DNA of 64,000 nucleotides, taken from NCBI RefSeq assembly GCF_047663525.1, contig NC_092591.1:31467001-31531000 (forward strand). The letters run 5' to 3'. Positions 33,521 through 43,659 of the stretch are shown piece by piece. Both the position numbers and the translations under genes were made by a program. The stretch is from Anas platyrhynchos. Lineage: Eukaryota; Chordata; Aves; Anseriformes; Anatidae. The notes under the pieces are model-generated. The model was given only the letters and a program-made list of their open reading frames with translations, was not told where the DNA came from and did no database searches. The stretch's first letter is position 1. Every line of letters starts with the position of its first letter.

Positions 33521-35308
33521 GGGAAACCTTGTTACAAAAGATGAGGAAAAGGCGGAGGTGCTTAATGCCTTCTTTGCCTCAGTCTTTAGCGGCAATACTG
33601 GTTGTTCTCCGGATACCTAGTACCCTGAGCTGGCGGAAGGGGATGGGGAGCAGGATGTGGCCCTCACTGTCCACGAATAAATGGTTAGCGACCTGCTATG
33701 GCACTTGGATGTGTGCAAGTCGATGGGGCCGGATGGGATCCACCCAAGGGTACTGAGAGAACTGGCAGAGGAGATGGCCAAGCCACTTTCCATCATTTAT
33801 CTGCAGTCCTGGCTATCGGGGGAGGTCCCAGTTGACTGGTGGCTAGCAAACATGACGCCCATCTACATGAAGGGCTGGAGGGCAGACCCGGGAAACTATA
33901 GGCCTGTCAGTTTGACCTCAGTGCCAGGGAAGCTCATGGAGCAGATTATCTTGAGAGTCATCACGCAGCACTTGCAGGGCAAGCAGGCGATCAGGCCCAG
34001 TCAGCATGGGTTTATGAAAGGCAGGTCCTGCATGACGAACCTGATCTCCTTCTATGACAAAGTGATGCGCTTGGTGGATGAGGGAAAGGCTGTGGATGTG
34101 GTCTACCTTGACTTCAGCAAGGCTTTTGACACCGTCTCCCCCAGCATTCTCCTCAAGAAACTGGCTGCTCTTGGCTTGGACTGGCGCACGCTTCGTTGGG
34201 TTAGAAACTGGCTGGATAGCCGGGCCCAAAGAGTCGTGCTGAATGGAGTCAAATCCAGTTGGAGGTCAGTCACTAGTGGCGTCCCCCAGGGCTCGGTGCT
34301 GGGGCCGGTCCTCTTTAATATCTTCATCAATGATCTGGACGACGGCATTGAGTGCACCCTCAGTAAGTTCGCAGATGACACCAGGTTAGGTGCGTGTGTC
34401 GATCTGCTCGAGGGTAGGAAGGCTCTGCAGGAGGATCTGGATAGGCTGCACCGATGGGCTGAGGTCAACTGCATGAAGTTCAACAAGGCCAAGTGCCGGG
34501 TCCTGCACCTGGGGCGCAATAACCCCAAGCAGAGCTATAGGCTGGGAGATGAGTGGTTGGAGAGCTGCCAGGCAGAGAAGGACCTGGGAGTATTGGTGGA
34601 AAGTCAGCTGAATATGAGCCAGCAGTGTGCTCAGGTGGCCAAGAAGGCCAACGGCATCCTGGCTTGTATAAGAAGCAGTGTGGCCAGCAGGGCTAGGGAA
34701 GTGATTGTCCCCCTGTACTCGTCTCTGGTGAGGCCGCACCTCGAGTACTGTGTTCAGTTTTGGAGCCCTCTCTACAAGAAGGACATCGAGGTGCTTGAGC
34801 GAGTCTAGAGAAGGGCAATGAAGCTGGTGAGGGGTCTGGAGAACAAGTCCTAAGAGGAGCGGCTGAAGGAGCTTGGCTTGTTCAGCCTGGAGAAGAGGAG
34901 GCTCAGGGGCGACCTTATCGCTCTCTACAGATACCTCAAAGGAGGCTGTAGTGAGGTGGGGGTTGGCCTGTTCTCCCATGTGCCTGGTGACAGGACGAGG
35001 GGGAATGGGCTAAAGTTGCCCCAGGGGAGTTTTGGGTTAGACGTTAGGAAGAATTTCTTTACTGAAAGGGTTGTTAGGTACTGGAACAGGCTGCCCAGGG
35101 AAGTGGTGGAGTCACCATCCCTGGAAGTCTTCAAAAGATATTTAGATGTACAGCTTAGGGATATGTTTTAGTGGGGACTGTTAGTGTTAGGTTAGAGGTT
35201 GGACTCGATGATCTTGAGGTCTCTTCCAACCTAGAGATTCTGTGATTCTGTGATTCTGTGAAAACGGTACCTGAGGCACAGGCTACTTTTCAGCCTGCAG
35301 CAGACTAC

Positions 35309-35339
35309 AGGTATGATATCATCCTTTGATATCATACCT
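35309..35339. repeat. Perfect 13-bp inverted repeat, 5-bp loop (Q2)
   Basis: Second copy of the hairpin at 15544-15574; both arms are intact. Confidence 0.9.
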
Positions 35340-35523
35340 ATATCATATATCATGTTATCATATCAAGAAACGTAGAAAACTGCCTGTTGCTTCTCGGGTT
35401 TAAAGTTTTCCCTTAAAAGGTGTATGCAAAGGTGTAATCAGCTGTCTGAGTACAATTCTCATGTACACATGAGCATTTTCCTCTCCCCTTCCCAACTTGG
35501 AGTGCAACACTTTTCATCATACT

Positions 35524-35860
35524 GTTATAAATTCCGAGTCAACTTAGCTTTATGAGATTTATTTATGGGGTTAATAAAAGGCAAGTAAAGAGCGCTGGGT
35601 GCGCGGGGAGTCTGGGCTCCTCCAACACGCACACACGTTACATCAGGCGGCAGCTTTTTCTGCTCCTAGGCTAATACATGTTCATTACTACTTCTAGAAA
35701 AGGCAGTGTTATTATAATTAGTTCCCGGATTCCAAACCCTCCCACTGGCACATGCGTATCAGTCCCCGGTGGTCCCTCTGGGGGTCTCTCGTGCTGAAGG
35801 CTCATAGTCTTCCTCCCAGGCTTTGTCCTTGTCCTTCTCCTTTGTCCATCTTGGCTGGAT
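35524..35860 (-). mobile_element. Truncated ERV LTR (3' half), minus strand, Q2
   Basis: Duplicate of 15759-16095. One visible difference is in the AGCTTTATGAG segment (AGCTATATGAG in Q1). Confidence 0.8.
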
Positions 35861-36324
35861 ATCAGGCTTGCCTCTAACTCTATACAAAAAAGAGAGAGAG
35901 GCACATCTTTCTACTCTGTCAGCTACTGGCAGACCTAGAGAGAAAAAAAAAAAGTTGTTAATTAAAAAGTAATGTTGTTTTAAGGCATTTCACCAAATAT
36001 GTTAATATTTGGTAGAAACCAGACAACAAATGAAAGGGAAGAAGAAATGGTAGAAGGTACTTGCATGACCTTAATTTACACGGCAATGGACAACAACGAC
36101 AACCTGCAATGATTCAGAAGTGCCTTACACCATACACCCTTGAGACAGAAAACTGGGATTCCCATATGATGTAAGGGGAGTGCAATCCCTCTCAAAATAC
36201 GAGAGCCTGGGGGACGCTACTGAGTACTGAAAATGTTAAGGCTAGGCAGCACCGAACTCAACAGAGAAGGGAGGCCGAGTCTCCCTGGCTGTTCACGTAA
36301 CAGACAAGAGCCTCAGCTTTTAGC

Positions 36325-36595
36325 CCTAAGCAACGATTCGTAGTGCCAGGCGGGGAACTAGTTCTTCTTAAGCCAGGGACCATTTCAGCATCTTTGAAGC
36401 TACAGAAAGGCTTGAAGGCTCTGTGGAATCATGCTCCTGGCGCAAAAATCTGGGGACCAGGACTGGGCAAGTGGGGCACAAGTGTGCTGGGGAGCAAGCT
36501 CTCTGGGCTGATTACCAGGGCTTTAAACTAGGTTTGATGGGGGAAGGGAGGGGAGCTAAAGGTGACAGAGAAGGGCTGGGGGAAGTCCTCACTAC
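36325..36595 (+). mobile_element. Probable CR1 5' region, Q2
   Basis: Duplicate of 16560-16830, including the minisatellite-like CTGGGGACCAGGACTGGG at 36450-36467. Confidence 0.5.
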
Positions 36596-37179
36596 TGTTA
36601 TAAACGGCTCAGTCTTCAAAACAGGACTATAATCAAAGGTTACAATTTATTAAAGGAATAGAGGTAAGCAAACAGCGCTGGGTGCACCGGGAATCTCTGC
36701 TCCACCAAGACGCACACCAGTTACATCAAGCAGCTGATTTTTATGCTCCTAGGCTAACACGTGTTCATTAGTGCTTCTAAAAAAAACCCAGGGTTATTAT
36801 AATTAGTTTCCAGAATCCAAACCCTCCTACTGGAGCATGCGTAACAGTCTCCGGTGGTCCCTCTGGGGGTCTCTCATGCGGAAGGCTCATAGTCTTCCTC
36901 CCTCTGGTCCTTCTCCTTTGTCCAGCTTGGCTGTAAGAGACTTGTGCAGCATCCCCTGCAAGCTTTGTCTTTTAGTCGTTCTTCAGCTTTCCCCGTCTCC
37001 TTAGTCTCCTGGCCAGATACCAGAGACTTGCATAGTGTCCCATGCAATAGTCATAATAGTTAGCAGCTATTCTGACACCCCCCCCCCCCCCCAGGTATCA
37101 GAGACTTAAAGGAAAAGCCTACAAATACATTTCCTTTCAAGCTCTCTATTGACACGAATTGCTAAAACATTCCTTTGCA
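36596..37179 (-). mobile_element. Full-length ERV solo LTR (~584 bp), minus strand, Q2
   Basis: Duplicate of 16831-17414, with the same C15 run (37078-37092). Confidence 0.8.
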
Positions 37180-37454
37180 AGGTACAAGAACTACATACAT
37201 GTACATTAATTACTCTGTTTTTCTTAGACTTGTGCTTATAGAAGGGTCTGTAGGACAGAAGGTCACATTCATCATACCATGCAGCCCTAGCGTTGTTCCA
37301 TATTGACACGAATCAGATGAACACATTTCACACCACTGTCACTGTTGAAGACAGGGAAAAACTTCTGAGCTCTCCCATAGGATTGTCTGAGGGCTCCTCA
37401 GAGAAGGTAGCGTTCCCAATCCCCCATCCAGTATCTTCTTCTTGCATCCTCCCA

Positions 37455-38072
37455 GGGTAACTGTACCTGCTGCTTCCCTAAAGTGCTTGTGCACCAGTGC
37501 ACGGAGCATGGGAAATAAACAGGATGAGCTCAAGGTCTGTGTTTGGACACGGGGCCACGATCTCGTTGCGATCACTGAGACGTGGTGGGACAGCTCGCAT
37601 GACTGGAGCACAATCATGGAGGGCTACGTCCTCTTTAGGAGAGACAGGCTGGGAAAGCAAGGGGGTGGGGTTGCCCTTAAGTGAGGGAGCAATTAGAGTG
37701 TAGCCAGCTCCAGCTGGGGGAGAGTGATGGATAGGTGGAGAGCTTGTGAGTTAAAAAAAAAAAAAAAGGTGGGCTGGTATGGGAGACATGGTGGTGGGGG
37801 TCTACTACAGGTCTCCAGATCAGGAGGAGGAAGTCGATGAGGCCTTCTACGAGCAGCTGCTAGTAGCCTCACAATCACGAGCTCTGGTCCACATGGGGGA
37901 CTTCAATTACCCAGACATCTGCGGGGTAAGCAATTCGAACAGGCACGAGCAGTCCAAACAGTTCCTACAATGCGTTGAGGACAATTTTCTGATGGATCTG
38001 GGAAACTGCAGGTTAGTCAGTCTCACCTGTGTCCCTGGAAAGGTATTGGAGCAGCTTGCTTGGGATGCCACC
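37455..38072 (+). mobile_element. Second CR1, endonuclease fused to an RT remnant (Q2)
   Basis: Counterpart of 17690-18263, less decayed: MGDFNYPDICG keeps the GDFN catalytic motif, and the codons after NFLMDLG run into NCRLVSLTCVPGKVLEQL, showing the EN-to-RT deletion junction clearly. A stop near 37680 and a 15-base A run (37753-37767) break the frame. Confidence 0.85.
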
Positions 38073-38093
38073 GGGGACCAGGACTGGGGACCC
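38073..38093. repeat. Unexpanded minisatellite seed (about 1.6 copies)
   Basis: GGGGACCAGGACT followed by GGGGACCC, i.e. a 13-bp period lacking one A of the expanded 14-mer. It sits between the second CR1 and the start of P2 (CATCTGTTATCCATGATC), the same junction that in Q1/P' is occupied by the 12.8-kb array. Confidence 0.85.
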
Positions 38094-38097
38094 ATCT

Positions 38098-39290
38098 GTT
38101 ATCCATGATCACATGACAGAAACTTTATAAAACCCCAAGTTCCAAAGATGCCTGTAGGTATGTGGAATAGTACTGCCTAGATACTAAAATCTAATTACCC
38201 TTCCATTTTTCCTTGGAATTAAAAAAAAAAAAAAAAAAAGCAATCTGAAAGCTAGATGTCCGCTAGGAGGTAGTTGCAAGTCGACCAGCCATAGTCTTAA
38301 ATGCAATCAAGTCAATATAAACCCCTCTTTGTAAACGGCAACTTAATTTTAAATATCTACAGAGACTTTTAGCGTCTATATTTATCAGAGAGAAATAAGG
38401 CACTGGTACAGTGGCATGCATCTGATCTATGCCATGCACTCCTAAGATATATGCCTGAGGATGAGAACCTAAAGGCATTAAACCTAAAATAGTTGGTTAT
38501 GAACCTCAACTTAAGATAGGAGAGACAAATCCTAAATCTTAGTGTAAATATGCTTTTCAGTAGCTGTGTTTTGCTTATCCCCCATAGCTAAACGTGAGAA
38601 GCATTCAAGAAATCCAAGCTGGAAATGGAAAAAAAAATAAATAATAATAATAAAAAAACAAGGTCCACAGTTACAGACAAAAAAAAATATGTAAAAAATA
38701 AAATCAGACAAATCCCCTTTATTCTCTTCTACGCTGTCTTTGCCCACTTAGTGCAGAGGCATACCTTTGTAACTAGGACTTAATTCAGGCACAGGTATGA
38801 TAGCTTTGCAGAATCAAACAATCAACATGCAACTTTCAGCACATACTTACTTTTCAAAGTAAACATTCAAGAATAAGAACTAATTTTTTACAAGCATTAT
38901 CTAGCTTCTTTATGCTTTGCCAACTTCACCTCATTTTTACATCTCACTTCCAGGAGGCAGGCTTTTATATGAAGCTGTGTTTTCATACACTCAGAAAAAA
39001 GAAAACGAAGTGATTATATCTTTGACAAGCCAGACTGCACAAGCATGGCAATTATACCATACTGTATGTCTCCTGAGGGACGGGAGTTAATCACATCACA
39101 ACATCATTTTGAGAAGATAAGCAATATCTTAGATGTTTTAAGGTTTTCCCTGTTCTGTACAACTAGCTGACCAAATTGGTGCCATAAACGATTGCTACCT
39201 GTGGAAAGCAGATTTGATTACATGAAGATAATCTATGATATTGTTCTTTAGTCTTAGTAGCGGATGCTAGTTTTGATAACATCAATATTT
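38098..39290. repeat. Segmental duplication unit P, copy 2
   Basis: Aligns with 9886-11035; differences include a 19-base A run near 38221-38239 and an extra ~44 bp near 38277-38319. Similarity ends at GATAACATCAATATTTGG. No gene is visible. Confidence 0.88.
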
Positions 39291-41019
39291 GGAAGAGTAA
39301 AGCATAATGTCAGAGGTCCATTAACTCAAATCTCTCTTGGGTTTCTATTTTGAAGTGGTCTTTGCAATAACTTCTTAGGTGGGATCAAAATTTGTTGTCA
39401 GTGTTTGAGTTAAGTGATTGCTGGACACTATGCTCAGTACAATGATTATTACTTACAAAACTCCATAACTTCAAGAGGATTCTGAGAGATCTGTAGAAAT
39501 AATTTACGTAAGTATTCTGTGGAGGTCAAAGTTAGCTTTATTCTCCCTCAACTCTCTATTTATAAAGGAGAGGTAGTGCTACTGCCATGCCCAAACCATA
39601 TAAATCAGGGACACATTAAACTACTTAGCCCCACTTTTCTACTATGAACTGAGAACTTGGTGCCTTTAAATAATTGAGACAAGCAGTGTACACAAGAATC
39701 ATGTCTCTTTTCTCTTTTAGTCCCCATGAGTCTCCCTGAGGTCACTGTCCTTTGCCTGGGACATGTCACCATCAAAGAACATATTCGAACATATTCTTTT
39801 CAGACATTTACAGAGGTCTTTGCATGAAAACAAGAAAAAGCATAAAGTATTTTTATGGAGATTCAAAGGGAAAATCCTGGTCCCACTGAAATAAAGGATG
39901 GTGTTAACCATCCCCTTACCTCTATCCTATAAAGCCAGGACAGGCAGAGAAAAAGAAACAAGGAGAACTATTCTTTTAAAGCCTCTTACTATAAGAGGAT
40001 TTAATGTTTAATTAGCACCTAAATCTCACTGCCTAAATTCTACTACGATTCTTCTGCTGGGATTCTTCATTGGTGTATAGCAGTCTAAGGTCCCACCTTG
40101 CCACCACTACCCAAATGGCATAGATTTTTTTTCCAACTGCCTAATTGATGATGACCATTTTCAGAGATGATTCAGTGAAAGCTTCTCAGACACCTATAGA
40201 TCTGTGCTGACACAGAGAGACTATGAGGCTCTTTCAGAGTCATTACCTAATTTTAAATGCCTCATTATAGGTCTATGATATTGCTATCTGCCTACACAAT
40301 CTTTTGAGGTGATGGAGAAAAATAAGCACTTTAAAGGATAATATATGTAGGTACTACATGCCATACCAAATAAAGATGTCTCACAACCCTAAAAGAAAAA
40401 AAAAATTGTTTTTCTCCACTGTCTCTAAAGGTACCCTTGGAAAATTATTTCACATGTAGATAACTGCTGTTTAGATTTCCCATTTGTCAGTGAAAACTTC
40501 GCTAGATTTAAGCGTCTTTCACCTGCCTTGTGTATGCTTCACCTCCTTGCTTTGGAGTCCCATGCTGCTTCCATTTGTAGAACAGGGCAAGATGCATTGT
40601 CTCAAATAACCGCACAATAACATCATCTCTGAAGCTTGATAGAATCCCAAACATTTGTGCTGATTCCCATTGGGAACCTGTAAGCAATGACAAAGAACAA
40701 TCATCTCAAAACAAAGCCTTTTCATTTAGTGTTAACACAAGAGAGACCCCAAAGGTGTTTTACCACATGCTCCATCACAAGTTACAAAAAAAAAAAAAAA
40801 GCTTCACTCTCCAGACTCTGAAACAAACAAATAAACAAACAGAAGGCACTCACTCCATCAGAGAAAGAAAACCACAACCTGCAAGTTTTCATTAATTTTA
40901 TTTACACAAGACATGTGCAGTCAAAAATATACATCGTTCATATTCCAGAAGGTCTTCCCTGTGGGCTAATCCCTTACAGGACATGTTCCATTGGCTGTCA
41001 CCAGCATTTGTTAAAGGGC
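39291..41019. other. Intergenic stretch, nothing recognised
   Basis: AT-rich unique-looking DNA with a poly-A run near 40785-40800. Short open frames here carry no motifs. Confidence 0.45.
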
Positions 41020-41070
41020 TGTTAGGAATGTTTTAACAATTCGTGTCAATAAAGAATAGTCCTGTCTGCC
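41020..41070 (+). mobile_element. Partial LTR 5' end
   Basis: TGTTAGGAATGTTTTAACAA followed by TTCGTGTCAATA matches the 5' terminus of the ~584-bp LTR family; similarity fades by about 41070. It is preceded by GGGC, the same four bases that follow the complete LTR at 41885. Confidence 0.6.
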
Positions 41071-41301
41071 TCTGAGTCCTGCACTGGCAATTTAATTCTT
41101 GAACCACAGATGCAGTGTGTCCCAGTCTCCCCCTCATTCTAGTCAATTTATCAAGTCTTCAGAAAATACTCCTCAAATTTATGAACCTGTTTGCCTTTGT
41201 TATTCCGGACTTCTATTTCTAACAGTTACAGCCTTTTTTTTTTTTGTCTTCTTCAAGATTAACTTAACACTGCTATAGGTGTGACTGTCCCTGTGAATGG
41301 C

Positions 41302-41884
41302 TGTTGAGGAATGTTTTAATTACTCGTGAAATATCAATAAGAAAGCTATTTGTGTTTGTATGAAGTCTTTGATGTCTGGGGGTTTCAGAACAACTGATAA
41401 CAACTAGTGACTGTTATGGGATACTATGCAAGCCTCTGATATCTGGCCAGGTGGCCAAGAGATTAAGAAGAAGCAAAAAAGAAGCTGAAAGACGGCTAGG
41501 AGACAAGACCTGCAGGGGATGCTGTGTAAACTTGACACGGTGCCAAGGAAGTACAAAGGGGAAGGACAAGAAAATAACTTGGAGAGGAAGACTACGAGCC
41601 TTCAGCATGAAAGACCCCCAGAGGGACCACCGGAGACTGATGCGCATGCTCCAGTAGGAGGGACTGGACCCTGAAAGCTAATTATAATAACCTATTTTTT
41701 TTAGAAGTAGTAATGAATATGTATTAGTCTAGGAGCATAAAAATCAGCTACTTGATGTAACTGGTGTGTGTCCTGGTGGAGTGGAGACTCCCGGTGCACC
41801 CAGCACTGTTTGTTTACCTCTATTCTTTTAATAAATCCTATTTTTTTATTTAATCCTATTTTGAAGATTGAGCCATTTCTAACA
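41302..41884 (+). mobile_element. Full-length ERV solo LTR (~583 bp), plus strand
   Basis: Begins TGTTGAGGAATGTTTTAATT and ends GAGCCATTTCTAACA. A CATAAAAATC TATA-like box (41735-41744) is followed about 90 bp later by AATAAA (41830-41835). It aligns along its length with the reverse complement of 16831-17414. No internal retroviral genes are adjacent. Frames 41414-41647 and 41451-41657 are LTR-internal chance ORFs. Confidence 0.82.
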
Positions 41885-42322
41885 GGGCTAACCTGTGCAC
41901 ATATCTATTACAGTGTATAATCAGTAACACAGTCTAATGAAAGAGAAAAAGAGATGAGACATCTCACTCATGCTTCTGAATCAGTGCCACAAAACAATTC
42001 TGCAAAATGGACAGGAAAGCTGCTTACTATATGAATGGAAGGTTTCTCCAGGATACAAATACTCAATTTTTAAAAACCAGCAAATCTCTCTTGGGTGTAT
42101 GAAGTGGTCTCTTCTATAAAATTTGCTGCTTGAGAGTAAGTTCACTAAGTGTAAGCATCAAAACCTGTTTTTCTTCTTTAAAAACAAAGTGAAACTAGGG
42201 AAAATAGTTTGGATGGAGATGTTAGTAAACATAGGTATCTGCATTTAGAAGGACAGGTTGAGTGTTTTTGTGCTATACTGCACCAGTCCTACCCTACATT
42301 CTATTCATTGCCTTTTCTCCTG
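41885..42322. other. 3' flank of the third OR, nothing recognised
   Basis: No gene or repeat seen between the LTR and the OR stop codon. Confidence 0.45.
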
Positions 42323-43270
42323 CTAAGTAAGCGTCTGAGAAAACACTTTCCTCTCTATTGATCTTCTTAGGGCTTCCATAACCTCCTTGTTCCTCAGGCT
42401 GTAGATCATGGGGTTCAGCATGGGAAAGACCACAGTGTAAAATACAGCAATTATTTTGTCTGTGTCTGGTGAGTAGCTGGAGCTAGGTCGTAAATAAGTG
42501 AAGAAGAGGGAGCCGTAAAATAAGCCAACAGCCATCAGGTGGGAGGTGCAGGTAGAGAAGGCTTTGTGCCTGCTCTCTGTGGCATGAAACTGAAGGATGG
42601 TGCCAAGGATGCAGGCATAGGAGATGATGATGATCAGGAAGGTGCTGGTTTGTATAAAGCCACACAAGGTGAAGAGGAGAACCTCATTGATGTGTGTTTT
42701 GGAGCAGGAGAGCTCCAGCAGTGGGGGAATGTCACAGAAGAAGTGGTTGATGGTGTTGGAGCCACAGAACGACAGGGTGAACACAAAGCTCGTGTGGACC
42801 AGTGAGGTCAGAACCCCACTGAGATAAGCCCCAGCTACCATGAAGGCGCAGGCCTGGCGGGACATGGTAATGGTGTAGAGAAGAGGATGACATATGGCCA
42901 CGTAGCGGTCATAGGCCATCACAGCCAAAATGAGGCACTCAGCATCAGCGAGGGCAGCGAAGAGAAACATCTGTGTTGCACAACCAAAGAAAGAAATGGT
43001 CTTCCGCTGTGCTAACAGATTCAACAGCATCTTGGGAGCAATAGCAGATGAATAGCTGAGGTCTAAGAAAGATAAATTGCTTAGGAAATAGTACATGGGG
43101 CTATGAAGACAGGCATTGAGCCAGACGAGCACAATGATGCCAGCGTTGCCCACCAGCGTGGTGATATAGATGAGCAGGAAGAGCCCAAACAAAGGTAACT
43201 CCACCTCCAGATGGTCACTGAAACCCAAGAGAATGAACTCGGTCACTGCAGTGTGGTTTTCTTCAGGCAT
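42323..43270 (-). CDS. Intact class II olfactory receptor (third OR)
   Basis: Single-exon frame of 315 residues. Landmarks: sequon NHT near residue 5 after [23 protein letters not shown] in TM1; [19 protein letters not shown]; cysteine in [42 protein letters not shown] in extracellular loop 2; SY in TM5; [22 protein letters not shown] in TM7. All the structural signatures of a functional odorant GPCR are present. It is closest in texture to OR5-type receptors and more distant from the first two ORs than they are from each other, but on the same strand. The two overlapping plus-strand frames at 42539-42827 are shadows. Confidence 0.95.
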   Translation of the reverse strand: MPEENHTAVTEFILLGFSDHLEVELPLFGLFLLIYITTLVGNAGIIVLVWLNACLHSPMYYFLSNLSFLDLSYSSAIAPKMLLNLLAQRKTISFFGCATQMFLFAALADAECLILAVMAYDRYVAICHPLLYTITMSRQACAFMVAGAYLSGVLTSLVHTSFVFTLSFCGSNTINHFFCDIPPLLELSCSKTHINEVLLFTLCGFIQTSTFLIIIISYACILGTILQFHATESRHKAFSTCTSHLMAVGLFYGSLFFTYLRPSSSYSPDTDKIIAVFYTVVFPMLNPMIYSLRNKEVMEALRRSIERKVFSQTLT

Positions 43271-43628
43271 TTCCCTCCTTCACATCTGCCCTTTTGGTAA
43301 GCGTTGTCCAAGGGATCATTGGTTGTTCCTAAAGCTTGAGCCACAATCAAGCAGGGTTCGTCCCTGTCTGCTCAAGAGACTTAAAGGTAGCACAATTATT
43401 TTACACACAATATCAAAAGGAGAAAGTGGTGATGTAAAGCATACTCAGACGTAAAACCTGAGGAGGACAAAGAGAAATTAGGAAACAATTCCATGAGAAG
43501 TTCTTCCTCTTATAGCAGATAGATTCAATGACATGTGCATGACATAGACGTTCTTAGATGGGTATTTTGAAATACTTAAAGCCAAAACAGTATATCAATG
43601 AGTGTTTTATATGTTGCATTGCTAAAAA

Positions 43629-43659
<31 letters not shown>

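Larger units (their letters stand above)
32115..35262 (+). mobile_element. Long CR1 LINE, copy in Q2, interrupted by an LTR
   Basis: Same element as 12046-15184, with the same early stops and the same LTR insertion. The RT half is better preserved: 33681-34808 is an uninterrupted 375-codon frame with [44 protein letters not shown] (motif A), [10 protein letters not shown] (motif B), [10 protein letters not shown] (motif C FADD) and the [19 protein letters not shown] block, ending at TAG 34806-34808. The last ~100 codons continue in another frame (34878-35171). The tail ends in three GATTCTGT repeats at 35238-35261. Substitutions against the Q1 copy are dense from about 33630 on but almost absent before that. 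Confidence 0.95.
31124..38072. repeat. Segmental duplication unit Q, copy 2
   Basis: Counterpart of 11055-18263 (offset +20069, then +19765). Its right end retains the sequence that the minisatellite replaces in copy 1. Confidence 0.93.

Noticed and set aside
11055-38072. False duplication in the assembly as full explanation of Q1/Q2
   Set aside because: Clear sequence differences in the CR1 parts, the 304-bp indel and distinct P copies argue for two real loci, although read depth would be needed to settle it.
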